Assembly (NCBI GenBank): GCA_030427145.1
Contig: JAUHWT010000005.1
Span: 124,001-188,000 of the forward strand
Length of the DNA: 64,000 nt
Direction of reading: 5' to 3'
Source: Alphaproteobacteria bacterium
GTDB taxonomy: Bacteria; Pseudomonadota; Alphaproteobacteria; Rhodobacterales; Rhodobacteraceae
The notes under the pieces are model-generated. The model worked only from the letters and a program-made list of their open reading frames with translations, was not told where the DNA came from and did not search any database. Position numbers and translations under genes: made by a program. This document shows, one piece after another, positions 18,054 to 26,809 of the stretch (positions are counted from its first letter, which is position 1; the number at the start of each line of letters is the position of its first letter).

Positions 18054-18785
18054 ATGAATCACCATCGCCAGTCCGGCCTGATCAGCTGGAGCCGCCGCCA
18101 TGTCGAGATGACCTCCCTCGTTTTGATGGGCATCATCGTGGCCGCGGGCTGGGCCCTGGCCGAACTGGTGGACGAGGTTGTGGAGGGATCAACCCGCAAC
18201 CTCGACCGCGACATTCTGCTGCTCCTGCGCACCCCGGGCGACCTGTCAAACCCCATCGGTCCGCCATGGCTGGAGGAAGTGGGCCGCGACTTCACCGCCC
18301 TGGGCGGCGTCGCGGTTCTGACCCTCACCACGGTCGTCGTGGCCGTATTCTTCCTGCTGCGCCACCGCTGGACATCCATGCTCTACATTCTTGTGGCCGT
18401 CGGCGGCGGCATCCTGATCAGCGGCTTCGCCAAGGAGTTCTTCGACCGCCCCCGGCCCGACCTCGTGCCGCACGGCTCCATCGTTCACACGGCCAGCTTT
18501 CCCTCGGGCCATTCCATGATGGCCGCCGTGACCTATTTGTCGCTGGGCGTGCTGATCGCGCGGGTCCAGCCCAGACGCATGCTGAAGATCTACACCCTCG
18601 CGGTCGCCGTTCTGCTCGCGGTTTGCGTCGGCGTAAGCCGGGTCTATATGGGCGTCCACTGGCCCACGGATGTGGCCGCCGGCTGGCTCGCGGGCGGCGC
18701 CTGGGCCATGATCTGCCTGCTCGTCGCCCGAAACCTTGCCCGCCACGGCCATGTCGAAACCGAAGTCCTGGACGACACACCCTGA
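18054..18785 (+). CDS. PAP2-family membrane phosphatase
   Basis: An integral membrane phosphatase of the PAP2/undecaprenyl-pyrophosphatase type with about six hydrophobic segments. The three catalytic motifs are present: KEFFDRPRPD (K-x6-RP), FPSGHSMMAA (PSGH) and SRVYMGVHWPTDVAAGW (SR-x5-H-x3-D). The active site would face the periplasm. I chose the ATG at 18054 (243 residues), preceded by GGGGG; a GTG at 18003 would add 17 basic residues. Substrate could be undecaprenyl pyrophosphate or a lipid phosphate. Confidence 0.88.
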   Translation: MNHHRQSGLISWSRRHVEMTSLVLMGIIVAAGWALAELVDEVVEGSTRNLDRDILLLLRTPGDLSNPIGPPWLEEVGRDFTALGGVAVLTLTTVVVAVFFLLRHRWTSMLYILVAVGGGILISGFAKEFFDRPRPDLVPHGSIVHTASFPSGHSMMAAVTYLSLGVLIARVQPRRMLKIYTLAVAVLLAVCVGVSRVYMGVHWPTDVAAGWLAGGAWAMICLLVARNLARHGHVETEVLDDTP

Positions 18786-18959
18786 CCCCGGCCTCCCTGT
18801 CCGCTTGGGCGCCGATCACAATTGTCCCAACCGCCCCCAAAAAAAACCCAACGGCGGTGAATAGTTTGTAAGGTCGAAAGCGTTCGAAACGCGCGAACAC
18901 GGTACCGCCGAAGGTTAGCCGCAATGTCACGCCGTTTCGCCGACAGAGGGGAGAGACGC

Positions 18960-20528
18960 ATGAAATCACGGTTTGCTTCGGTCATTGGGCTCGTTGCACT
19001 GATCGCCTCGGCGCCCGCCGAACCGGTATCAGCGCAAGAGACCAAACCCAACATCCTTGTCATCTGGGGCGATGACGTAGGCTACGACAATATCAGCGCC
19101 TACAATCTCGGCATGATGGGTTACAAAACCCCCAATATCGACCGCATCGCCGAGGAAGGCGCGCTGTTCACCGACTACTACGCCCAGCAAAGCTGCACGG
19201 CTGGACGCGCCGCCTTCATTCTGGGCCAGCATCCCTTCCGGACCGGCCTTCTGACCATCGGCATGCCCGGCTCCGACCACGGCATTCCGGAATGGACGCC
19301 AACCATCGCCTCGCTGCTGAAAAACCATGACTACGCCACGGGACAGTTCGGCAAAAACCACCTCGGCGACCAGGACCAACATCTCCCGACCAATCACGGT
19401 TTCGACGAGTTCTTTGGCAACCTCTATCACCTCAATGCCGAGGAGGAGCCGGAAACCTATTACTATCCCGATGACCCCGAATTCCGTGAGAATTTCGGTC
19501 CACGCGGCGTGATCCGGGCAAGTGCCGACGGCAGCGTCGAGGATACCGGACCGATGACCCGCAAACGCATGGAAACCGCCGACCAGGAGTTTATCGCCTC
19601 CGCGTTTGACTTCATGGACCGGGCCGTTGCCGAGGACCGGCCGTTCTTCGTGTGGCTCAACACCACGCGAATGCATGTCCACACCCGCCTGGCACCTGGT
19701 CTTGTGGGCCAAAGCGGTGTGAGCATCTACGCCGACGGCATGCTGGAACATGATGACCATGTGGGCATGGCGCTCGACAAACTCGACGAACTTGGCATCG
19801 CGGACAATACCATCGTCTTCTATTCCAGCGACAACGGGGCGGAGACCTTTACCTGGCCCGATGGCGGCACCACCCGCTTCAAGGAGGGTAAAGGCACCAC
19901 CTGGGAAGGCGGCATGCGCGTACCCGCGGTGGTCCGCTGGCCCGGCGTGATTGAGCCCGGCACCATCTACAACGACATCATGTCGCATGAGGACTGGATG
20001 CCAACGCTGCTCGCCGGAGCGGGTGAGCCCGACATCGTGGAAAAACTGAAAGAGGGCCACACGGCCAACGGAAAGGAATTCCGCGTCCATCCCGACGGCT
20101 ACAACTTCCTGCCCTATTTCCGGGGCGAGGTCGATGAGGGCCCGCGTGAGGAGATCATGTATTTCGGCCAGGGCGGGGAGCTGAACGCCATCCGCTGGCA
20201 GGACTGGAAGCTGAGTTTCGCCCTGCTGGAAGGCAACATGGCCACGGCGGTCCGCGACGTTCCGGCATGGCCCGAGATCGTGAACCTGCGCGCTGATCCT
20301 TTCGAGAGCGCACCGGAGGAATCCGAGATGTACATGCGCTGGATGATCGACAACATGTGGCTCTTCGTGCCGGTCGCGGCGAAGGCGGAGGAGTTCCTGC
20401 TGTCGATCCCGGACTACCCGTTCCAGATCGGCCAGACCTTCAACCTTGCCGACATCAGCTACCGCACATTCCAGGAGCAAAGGGTTTTGGAACAGTTGCT
20501 TCGGCTTGAGGGCCTGGGGCAGCAGTAG
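18960..20528 (+). CDS. Exported arylsulfatase-like sulfatase
   Basis: A 522-residue type I sulfatase. A signal peptide (GLVALIASAPAEPVSA) ends near residue 27. Metal-binding WGDD follows, then the active-site motif SCTAGRAAFILGQ: the Cys of C-x-A-x-R is the one converted to formylglycine, so a formylglycine-generating enzyme must exist elsewhere in the genome. Further metal ligands are in SSDNGAE and the substrate Lys in FKEGKGTTWEGG. Start ATG 18960 after GGGGAGAG. It is followed by a second enzyme of the same superfamily. Substrate not deducible. Confidence 0.9.
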   Translation: MKSRFASVIGLVALIASAPAEPVSAQETKPNILVIWGDDVGYDNISAYNLGMMGYKTPNIDRIAEEGALFTDYYAQQSCTAGRAAFILGQHPFRTGLLTIGMPGSDHGIPEWTPTIASLLKNHDYATGQFGKNHLGDQDQHLPTNHGFDEFFGNLYHLNAEEEPETYYYPDDPEFRENFGPRGVIRASADGSVEDTGPMTRKRMETADQEFIASAFDFMDRAVAEDRPFFVWLNTTRMHVHTRLAPGLVGQSGVSIYADGMLEHDDHVGMALDKLDELGIADNTIVFYSSDNGAETFTWPDGGTTRFKEGKGTTWEGGMRVPAVVRWPGVIEPGTIYNDIMSHEDWMPTLLAGAGEPDIVEKLKEGHTANGKEFRVHPDGYNFLPYFRGEVDEGPREEIMYFGQGGELNAIRWQDWKLSFALLEGNMATAVRDVPAWPEIVNLRADPFESAPEESEMYMRWMIDNMWLFVPVAAKAEEFLLSIPDYPFQIGQTFNLADISYRTFQEQRVLEQLLRLEGLGQQ

Positions 20529-20550
20529 CCCACGGCCCACCGCACGAACC

Positions 20551-20578
20551 GGTATGGGGCGGCCATCCGCCCCGTACC
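20551..20578 (+). repeat. Stable hairpin between the sulfatase and phosphatase genes
   Basis: A twelve-base stem, GGTATGGGGCGG (20551-20562) with CCGCCCCGTACC (20567-20578), one T-G wobble, tetraloop CCAT. No T-tract follows, so it more likely protects the sulfatase message end or attenuates read-through than terminates fully. Confidence 0.6.
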
Positions 20579-20617
20579 CTGCCACGACATGCAGGTCGCC
20601 GAAAGGAACCCGTCAAA

Positions 20618-22348
20618 GTGCCATTCCTCTCATTCACCCGCCGGATGTCTTGCGCCCTGGCGATCGGTCTAACATTCGCCGCGCCGGGTCTGGCACAGCA
20701 GGACGGTGCCCATACACCGCCCCGGCTCATCCTTCAGATCACGGTTGACCAGCTGCGAGGCGATCTGCTCGACCGCTACGCAAGGAACCTCGGGGAAGAC
20801 GGGTTCCGGCGTCTTCTCAATACGGGCGTTCATTTCACCAACGCCCATCACCGCCATGCCAATACCGAGACCATCGTAGGCCACACCACGCTCGCTACCG
20901 GGACCGACCCCGCCATCCACGGCATGGTCGCCAACCTCTGGTTCGACCGGATCGCAGGCGAACAGGTCTATAACGTGCAGGATGCGGACTTTCCCCTGGT
21001 GGGCGCGCAGGGGGTTGATGCGAAAAACGAAATCGACCCAACCCAACGCGCAGCCTCCACCGACGGGCGTTCACCACGCAATATCATCACCTCCACCATC
21101 TCCGATGAAATCGCACTTCATTACGGGCCGGATGCCAAAATTTTCGGTGTCTCCATCAAGGACCGCGGCGCCATATCCATGGCCGGGCATGCCGGCACCG
21201 CCTACTGGTTCTCCAAATCGGAAGGCCGGTTCGTCACCAGCACCTTCTACCGCGACGACTATCCCGGATGGGTGGCCGACTGGATTGCTGCGGGAAAGGT
21301 CGCCAGCTATGCCGGGCAGCTTTGGGACCTGTCCGCGCCAGCCGATGCGTACCTTTTCGGCGGCCGCGACGACCAGCCGTGGGAAACCGTCGCCCCGCCC
21401 TGGATGACGGATTTCCCCGGTTTCGGCAGCACCTTCCCCCACGCCTGGGGCGACATTGACGACAGGTATTTCACCACCCGTCTGACACTGAGCCCCGCCG
21501 GAGACGAAATCACAGCCGATTTCGCCAAGGCGCTGATTGATGCGGAGGGTCTGGGTAAGGACAGCATACCGGACTATCTCTCGGTCAGCTTCTCCTCCAC
21601 CGACTATGTGGGCCATCTGTTCACGCCCTCCAGCCTTGAGGCCGAGGACAACCTTATGAGACTGGACGAAACCCTTGCCGATCTGCTTGCGCATGTGGAC
21701 ATGCGTATCGGCCTCGACAATACCCTTGTTGTCCTGTCATCGGATCATGGCGCCCCGGAGCATCCAGGCTACCTTGCCACGCTCGGCATTGAAGCGGGCA
21801 CGTTCGACTTCGACCGGGTCGACACGGAGCCAGGCTTTGTCCGCCTGACAGCCGAATTTGGGGAAAGCCGCGACCTGATCCGAAATTTCTCCAACCCGTA
21901 TCTTTATCTCGACACCGAAGAGATTTTGGCGCGTGGTCTCGATCAGGCCACAGTGGAACGCGCGGTATCCGCGGAACTTGAGCGCCTGCCGGGAATTGCC
22001 CACGCCATCCCGGCAACCGCCCTGCGCGACGGTGCGATACCGCCGGGCCGGATACCGGAGGCCGTCCTCGCGAACTTCCACCCCGACCGCTCGGGCGACA
22101 TCTACGTTGTTTTTGAGCCGCACTGGTTTATTGCGGATTTCGACGGATTGCGGGTCGCTTCGGCCCATGGCTCGCCCTGGACCTACGACACCCACGTTCC
22201 GATCATCATCGCAGGCCCGGGCATCGAACGCGCCCGTGTTGCCCGTCGCGTGGAAACCGTCGATCTTGCCCCAACGATTGCGGCCATTCTGGGAACGAAA
22301 CCGCCCTCGGGCGCGCTGGGAGAGCCGCTTGTGGAGGCACTCAGGTAA
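20618..22348 (+). CDS. Exported alkaline phosphatase, PafA/NPP-like
   Basis: A 576-residue member of the alkaline phosphatase superfamily. The N-terminal signal peptide ends near GLAQQ. The first metal site is ITVDQLRGD, the nucleophile region is HANTETIVGHTTLATG, with Thr as expected nucleophile for PafA-type enzymes, and later metal ligands are in SFSSTDYVGH, VLSSDHGAPE and ASAHGSPWTYDTHVPI. The start is GTG at 20618 with GAAAGGA eleven bases before; an ATG at residue 10 would shorten the signal peptide. It probably releases phosphate from organic esters in the periplasm. Confidence 0.87.
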   Translation: MPFLSFTRRMSCALAIGLTFAAPGLAQQDGAHTPPRLILQITVDQLRGDLLDRYARNLGEDGFRRLLNTGVHFTNAHHRHANTETIVGHTTLATGTDPAIHGMVANLWFDRIAGEQVYNVQDADFPLVGAQGVDAKNEIDPTQRAASTDGRSPRNIITSTISDEIALHYGPDAKIFGVSIKDRGAISMAGHAGTAYWFSKSEGRFVTSTFYRDDYPGWVADWIAAGKVASYAGQLWDLSAPADAYLFGGRDDQPWETVAPPWMTDFPGFGSTFPHAWGDIDDRYFTTRLTLSPAGDEITADFAKALIDAEGLGKDSIPDYLSVSFSSTDYVGHLFTPSSLEAEDNLMRLDETLADLLAHVDMRIGLDNTLVVLSSDHGAPEHPGYLATLGIEAGTFDFDRVDTEPGFVRLTAEFGESRDLIRNFSNPYLYLDTEEILARGLDQATVERAVSAELERLPGIAHAIPATALRDGAIPPGRIPEAVLANFHPDRSGDIYVVFEPHWFIADFDGLRVASAHGSPWTYDTHVPIIIAGPGIERARVARRVETVDLAPTIAAILGTKPPSGALGEPLVEALR

Positions 22349-22354
22349 CGGCCG

Positions 22355-22999
22355 CTACCAGTCGACGTTGAATTTTCGCACCACGGCCTGGATATCATCG
22401 TCCGACAGGCCCCTGGGCTGCATCCCGCGGGTCAGAAGCGCGAGTTTGGCCGTTTCCTCCAGCTCCTCCATGGCAAACACCGCGGCCATGAGGTCCTTCC
22501 CCGCCACCACCGGCCCGTGATTGGCCAGCAGCACGGCAGAGCGTTCACCCGCAAGACCCCTCACCGCATCGCCCATGGCCGGATCACCCGGCAGGAAAAA
22601 CGGCAGCAGCTTCACCTTCCCTACCCGCATGATCGTGTAGGGCGTAAGCGGTGGCAGCACGCTGTCCGGGTCGGTTTCCGGCAGCATGGACAGAGCCACG
22701 GAATGGGTCGAATGCAGATGCACCACCGCCCCCGTCCCTTCCCGCGTCTCGTAGAACGCGGAATGCAGCGGCGTTTCCTTCGTCGGCGCATCGCCCGAGA
22801 CGTGGCGAAAATCCTGGTCCAAAAGGCTCAGCCGCGCCGGATCGAGAAACCCCATCGCCTGGCCGGTCGGCGTCACGAGCACGCTCCCGTCCGACAGCCG
22901 CGCCGAGATGTTCCCCGACGCGCCACAGGTCAGACCCCGGTCGAACATGGATTTCGCGAGGGTACAGATATCCTCGCGCAGTTTCGCTTCCTCGCTCAA
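22355..22999 (-). CDS. otnC: Class II aldolase, 3-oxo-tetronate 4-phosphate decarboxylase-like
   Basis: A 214-residue zinc-dependent class II aldolase/adducin-fold enzyme. The phosphate-binding stretch is GASGNISARL, the catalytic acid is in TKETPLHSAFYETRE, zinc ligands are VVHLHSTHS (two His) and LLANHGPVV (third His). Next to a DUF1537 kinase, the best-matched known role is OtnC, which decarboxylates 3-oxo-tetronate 4-phosphate to dihydroxyacetone phosphate. The start overlaps the kinase stop by four bases and appears to be TTG. Last gene of the minus-strand operon. Function is inferred from family plus neighbour. Confidence 0.8.
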   Translation of the reverse strand: MSEEAKLREDICTLAKSMFDRGLTCGASGNISARLSDGSVLVTPTGQAMGFLDPARLSLLDQDFRHVSGDAPTKETPLHSAFYETREGTGAVVHLHSTHSVALSMLPETDPDSVLPPLTPYTIMRVGKVKLLPFFLPGDPAMGDAVRGLAGERSAVLLANHGPVVAGKDLMAAVFAMEELEETAKLALLTRGMQPRGLSDDDIQAVVRKFNVDW

Positions 23000-24216
23000 C
23001 GCCCCGTCTCCATCAGCACCAGAGTCTCCCCAAAGAACGCAGGACCGCCAAAATTGCCCGATTTCAGCGCCAGGGCCAGATCGCCGCTGCGCATCAGCGG
23101 TACGCCCGCCGCCGCCCGCGGCCCGATCTGCAACTCCCGCGCGCCAAGCCCACGCACAACCGCGCCGGAGGTTTCGCCCCCCGCGACCACAAGCCGCCGC
23201 AGCCCCCGGGCCGCCAGCCGCCTGGCAAGTGCGGCAAACAACCCCTCGATGGCTCCGGCGACCTTCTCCGTGCCAAAGGTTTCCTGCGCCGCCCTCACCA
23301 CATCCGGATCGGCCGATGAATACACCAGCGGCGCCACATCCTGCGCCAGAACCCAGTCGGCAATCGCATCGGGATCATACGCGCCCTCAACCGCCTGCCG
23401 CGCCTCGATCTGCCGCGCCGGCGCCTTTTGCAGATACTCCGCCACCTGCGCCCGTGTCGCCCGGCTGCACGACCCTGAAATGACCGCCCCCGGCCCGTCC
23501 ACCGGCTCCCAGGTCGGCGTGCTCGCCTCAAACCCGTAATTCCCCGGCAGGCCCAGCGCGATACCCGATCCACCACAGAGCAGAGGCAAACCGGCCGCCG
23601 CCCCGCCGATTCTTATGAGGTCCTCATCGGCAATCGCATCAACCACCACATGGGCGTCACCAGCCAAAGCCTCAACAATCGCCGCGTCCCCCTGCCGCAC
23701 GGTTGCGGCCGGTACATGCGCAATGACCCGTTTGGACTGCGCACCCAAAACCCGGCGAATATCCGCGTCACGCATGGGCGTCAGCGGATGGTCCTCCATC
23801 CCGCTCTCATTGAGCAAACGGTCACCGACAAAGAGATGCCCCATATAGACGCTGCGCCCGTTCTCCGGAAACGCCGGGCAGACGATCACCGGACCGGCCC
23901 CGACGCGGGCGGCCAGGGCATCCAGAACCGGGCCAATATTGCCCCGCTCGGTGCTATCGAAGGTCGAGCAGACCTTGAGGATGATCTGCTCCGCACCCTG
24001 CGCGAGAAGCCAGTCACAGGCCGCCATCGACGCCTCAATCGCCTCATCCACCGGGGCCGTGCGTGATTTCAGCGCCACCACCCCGGCCCCCAGGTCCGGA
24101 TCAGCGGACCCGGACGGAATACCAATAAACTGCGCCACGGGCATCCCCGCCTCCGCGAGGGTCAGTGCGATATCGGACGCGCCGGTAAAATCGTCTGCAA
24201 TCACTCCAATCCTCAC
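22996..24216 (-). CDS. otnK: DUF1537 acid-sugar kinase, 3-oxo-tetronate kinase-like
   Basis: A 406-residue kinase of the DUF1537 family, shown in other bacteria to phosphorylate 3-oxo-tetronate, D-threonate or related C4 acids. The N-terminal substrate domain has IADDFTGASDIALTL and KVCSTFDSTERGNIGP; the C-terminal nucleotide domain has ISGSCSRATRAQ, VVAGGETSGAVV and LALKSGNFGG. Start is GTG at 24216, overlapping the preceding stop as GTGA. Pairing with a class II aldolase rather than PdxA2 argues for the 3-oxo-tetronate branch. Exact stereochemistry cannot be read from sequence. Confidence 0.85.
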   Translation of the reverse strand: MRIGVIADDFTGASDIALTLAEAGMPVAQFIGIPSGSADPDLGAGVVALKSRTAPVDEAIEASMAACDWLLAQGAEQIILKVCSTFDSTERGNIGPVLDALAARVGAGPVIVCPAFPENGRSVYMGHLFVGDRLLNESGMEDHPLTPMRDADIRRVLGAQSKRVIAHVPAATVRQGDAAIVEALAGDAHVVVDAIADEDLIRIGGAAAGLPLLCGGSGIALGLPGNYGFEASTPTWEPVDGPGAVISGSCSRATRAQVAEYLQKAPARQIEARQAVEGAYDPDAIADWVLAQDVAPLVYSSADPDVVRAAQETFGTEKVAGAIEGLFAALARRLAARGLRRLVVAGGETSGAVVRGLGARELQIGPRAAAGVPLMRSGDLALALKSGNFGGPAFFGETLVLMETGR

Positions 24217-25010
24217 GACCGCGCACCCTTCACCGGACCCGCATCCAGCCGGTGGATGTGCCCGGCCAGTTCACTGGGGAAATACTCCTGCACCAGCGGA
24301 TCATGCCCCGGCACGATCAGCCTGGGCGACGAGGCGAGACGCTCCAGCGTGGCGAACCCGTCGAGCATGTTCTGAAGGTCCACCACGATCGGAAAGGCTT
24401 TGCGCGCCTGAAAATTCTCATAGAAATGCGCCGCATCCGAGGCGAGCACCAGCCACCCGGCCCGCGTCCGCACCCGCACGCACTGCAACCCGCGGCTGTG
24501 GCCCCCGATGCAGTGCACCGTCACGCCCTCCGCAACCTCTGCATCGCCCTCGTGGAAAATCACCTTGCCGGAATAGAGCCGTTTGATCGCCTCACAGACA
24601 TGCCCGGCGGTAAACGGCATGCGCAACGTGTCGTGGCACATGCACGGCCCGGTCGCATAGGCCATCTCCGCGGTCTGAAGGTGCAGCGTCGCATTGGCAA
24701 ACAGGTGCAGCCCACCGGCATGATCGTAGTGCAGATGGGTGACAATCACCTGGGACACGTCCTCCGGCCGGATCCCGAACGGCGCCAGGGCCGCGACCGG
24801 ATCGAGACGGATGGGCCGCCCGCGCGCCGTGGCCTCGGCGTCGTCATAGCCCGTATCGACCAGGATCACCTCGCTCCCTCGCCGCAGCAGCCACATGAAA
24901 TAGTCCATCGCATGGGGCGCGTCGTGGTTGTCATCAAAGATAAAACTGTCGGCACGGGTCCGCGCGTTCCGGTCCGCGTATTTTATCGCGAAAACCTCCC
25001 ACTCACTCAC
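24213..25010 (-). CDS. Metallo-beta-lactamase-fold lactonase-like hydrolase
   Basis: A 265-residue metallo-beta-lactamase-fold protein resembling N-acyl-homoserine lactonases (AiiA-like). The zinc motif is THLHYDHAGG (H-x-H-x-DH), with further ligands in IGGHSRGLQ, ASDAAHFYEN and VPGHDPLVQ. Given its place between transporter and sugar-acid kinase genes, hydrolysis of a sugar-acid lactone is a likelier job than quorum quenching; that is inference. The start is GTG at 25010, overlapping the upstream stop as GTGA, so translation is coupled at both ends. Confidence 0.82.
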   Translation of the reverse strand: MSEWEVFAIKYADRNARTRADSFIFDDNHDAPHAMDYFMWLLRRGSEVILVDTGYDDAEATARGRPIRLDPVAALAPFGIRPEDVSQVIVTHLHYDHAGGLHLFANATLHLQTAEMAYATGPCMCHDTLRMPFTAGHVCEAIKRLYSGKVIFHEGDAEVAEGVTVHCIGGHSRGLQCVRVRTRAGWLVLASDAAHFYENFQARKAFPIVVDLQNMLDGFATLERLASSPRLIVPGHDPLVQEYFPSELAGHIHRLDAGPVKGARS

Positions 25011-25297
25011 GACACGACCTCCCCATATGTACGCACCTCCTTGTCGGCCACCATCCGCGCCACCTGACCGTCAAATGCCCTGAAATGCGGACTGGCCAGA
25101 TGTGCGTCAAAGGCCGCCCGGTCGATGTAAAGCTCATAGAGAAACACCTCATCGGGCCGCCCCGCATCCGTGCAGACGTCAAACCGGTGACAGCCCTCCT
25201 CCTCCGCCAGCGAGACACGCGCGTTTTCCCGCATCGCCGGCAGGAACGAGGCCATCTCACCCTCCCTGATCCGAAACAGCACAACAACCGCAAACAT
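25007..25297 (-). CDS. Small antibiotic-biosynthesis-monooxygenase-fold protein
   Basis: A 96-residue protein of the ABM/YgiN-like ferredoxin-fold family. The pattern FRIREGEMASFLPAMRENAR, then EEGCHRFDV and FLYELYIDRAAFDAHLASPHF is typical. Relatives include quinol monooxygenases and LsrG-type enzymes that rearrange sugar phosphates, so the role here is open. The ATG shares one base with the tctA stop (TGATG), and GGGAGA lies eight bases upstream. A GTG one codon earlier is less likely. Confidence 0.8.
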   Translation of the reverse strand: MFAVVVLFRIREGEMASFLPAMRENARVSLAEEEGCHRFDVCTDAGRPDEVFLYELYIDRAAFDAHLASPHFRAFDGQVARMVADKEVRTYGEVVS

Positions 25298-26808
25298 CAC
25301 GCAAATCTCCCACGCAGTTTCCCAAACGCCCTCTTCACGGTCGGCACCTGGCTCAAAATCAGCGCCAGATTCAGCGCCAGCAAAACGGCCGCAACCGGAC
25401 GGGACCCGAAGACCGAGAGATCCCCACCCGAAATCAGCAGCGACCGGCGGAACGTCTCGTCAAAAAGCCCACCAAGTATGACGCCAATCACCAGAGGCGC
25501 GATGGGATATTTCATCAGGTTCATGAAATAGGCGACAAATCCCACGCCCAGCATCAGGTAAAGGTCATTGATCCCGCCGCCCACACTGAACGATCCAATG
25601 GTCGTCAGAACCATGACAATGGGCAGAAAAACCACCTGGGGGATGCGCAGGATTTTCATGAAAATCCGCGCCGTAAACAGCCCCATGATAAACATCGTGA
25701 CCGAGGCCAGCACCATGATCGCCACCACCCGCAGGATGATCGCGGGATCAATCGTCGGGCCAGGAATGATGTTGTTGATCTTGAACGCGCCCATCAGCGC
25801 CGCCGCTGGCGGAGAGCCCGGAATACCCAGCACCAGAAGCGGGATCAGCGCCCCGCCAATACAGGCGTTGTTCGCCGTCTCCGATGACAGCAGCCCTTCC
25901 AGAGATCCCTTGCCGAATTTGTCGCCCTCCCGGCTCACGGTCTTGCCGACGCCATAGCTGACCCAGCCGGCCACGTCCTCGCCGACACCGGGCAGCGCAC
26001 CGACACCCGTGCCAATCACGCCCGAGCGGGCAATGGTGGGCAGATACCGCCGGATCGCGGCCATGTTGGGCAGAATGCGGCCCTTCAACTGGACCATCTG
26101 TCCCAGTTCCATGTGGCGCATCCCCTCGATGATCTGCGGCACCGCAAACGCACCCATCAGCACCGGCACCACCTGAAACCCGCTGAGCATGTAGGACCAC
26201 CCAAACGTGTAGCGCGGCTCGCTGAGCAGCGGATCAAGCCCCACCATGGCCATGGCAAGGCCAATCAGCCCCGAAATCCAGCCCTTGATGACCAGGTCCT
26301 CGGACATCAGCGTTCCCGACAGAAGAATGCCAAACAGCGCCAGCAGGGCTTTCTCCGGACTCGCGATGTTTTTCGAGAGCAAAAGCAGCAGCCAGACAAA
26401 AACCAGCAGCGCAAGGGTCCCGATCAGCGTGCCAATAAAACTCGCAGTGGTCGTCAGGCCCAACGCCTCACCGCCGCGTCCCGCCTTGGCGAGGGGATAG
26501 CCGTCCATCGCCGTCGCCGCACTCGCCGCCGTTCCTGGAATGTTAAGCAGGATCGACGGGTACGACCCGCCATAAATCGCGCCGACATAAGCCCCGAGCA
26601 GCGCAATGAGCGAATAGTCGAGCGGGATCTTGTTCCCGAAAAACCCCGTAAGGATCGTCACCGCCAGCGTCGCCGTCAGCCCAGGCAGCGCCCCGAAGGT
26701 GATGCCCAGAAACACCGACACCACCAGATAAATATAGGTCAGCGGATCAACGACCAGCGCCAGAAACGCCCCGCCAAAACCCGAGAGCTGTGTCAGAAGG
26801 AACTCCAT
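25297..26808 (-). CDS. tctA: Tripartite tricarboxylate transporter, large membrane subunit TctA
   Basis: A 503-residue membrane protein with about 11-12 hydrophobic segments, the main translocation subunit of a TTT-type carboxylate importer. Signatures: GITFGALPGLTATLAVTIL near the N-terminus, YGGSYPSILLNIPGTAASAATAMDGYPLAKAG split around the first pore loop, GALPGVGEDVAGWVSY in the second, and LVLGIPGSPPAAALMGAF. GGAGG lies seven bases before the ATG. It is one base after tctB. Substrate specificity resides in TctC and is not predictable. Confidence 0.95.
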   Translation of the reverse strand: MEFLLTQLSGFGGAFLALVVDPLTYIYLVVSVFLGITFGALPGLTATLAVTILTGFFGNKIPLDYSLIALLGAYVGAIYGGSYPSILLNIPGTAASAATAMDGYPLAKAGRGGEALGLTTTASFIGTLIGTLALLVFVWLLLLLSKNIASPEKALLALFGILLSGTLMSEDLVIKGWISGLIGLAMAMVGLDPLLSEPRYTFGWSYMLSGFQVVPVLMGAFAVPQIIEGMRHMELGQMVQLKGRILPNMAAIRRYLPTIARSGVIGTGVGALPGVGEDVAGWVSYGVGKTVSREGDKFGKGSLEGLLSSETANNACIGGALIPLLVLGIPGSPPAAALMGAFKINNIIPGPTIDPAIILRVVAIMVLASVTMFIMGLFTARIFMKILRIPQVVFLPIVMVLTTIGSFSVGGGINDLYLMLGVGFVAYFMNLMKYPIAPLVIGVILGGLFDETFRRSLLISGGDLSVFGSRPVAAVLLALNLALILSQVPTVKRAFGKLRGRFA

Positions 26809-26809
26809 C

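Noticed and set aside
19029-20585. A 518-codon minus-strand frame over the sulfatase gene
   Set aside because: Shadow of a sulfatase with complete active-site motifs on the plus strand.
24213-25010. Lactonase-fold gene as a quorum-quenching enzyme
   Set aside because: The fold is compatible, but overlap with sugar-acid catabolic genes makes an acid-sugar lactone the more economical substrate.
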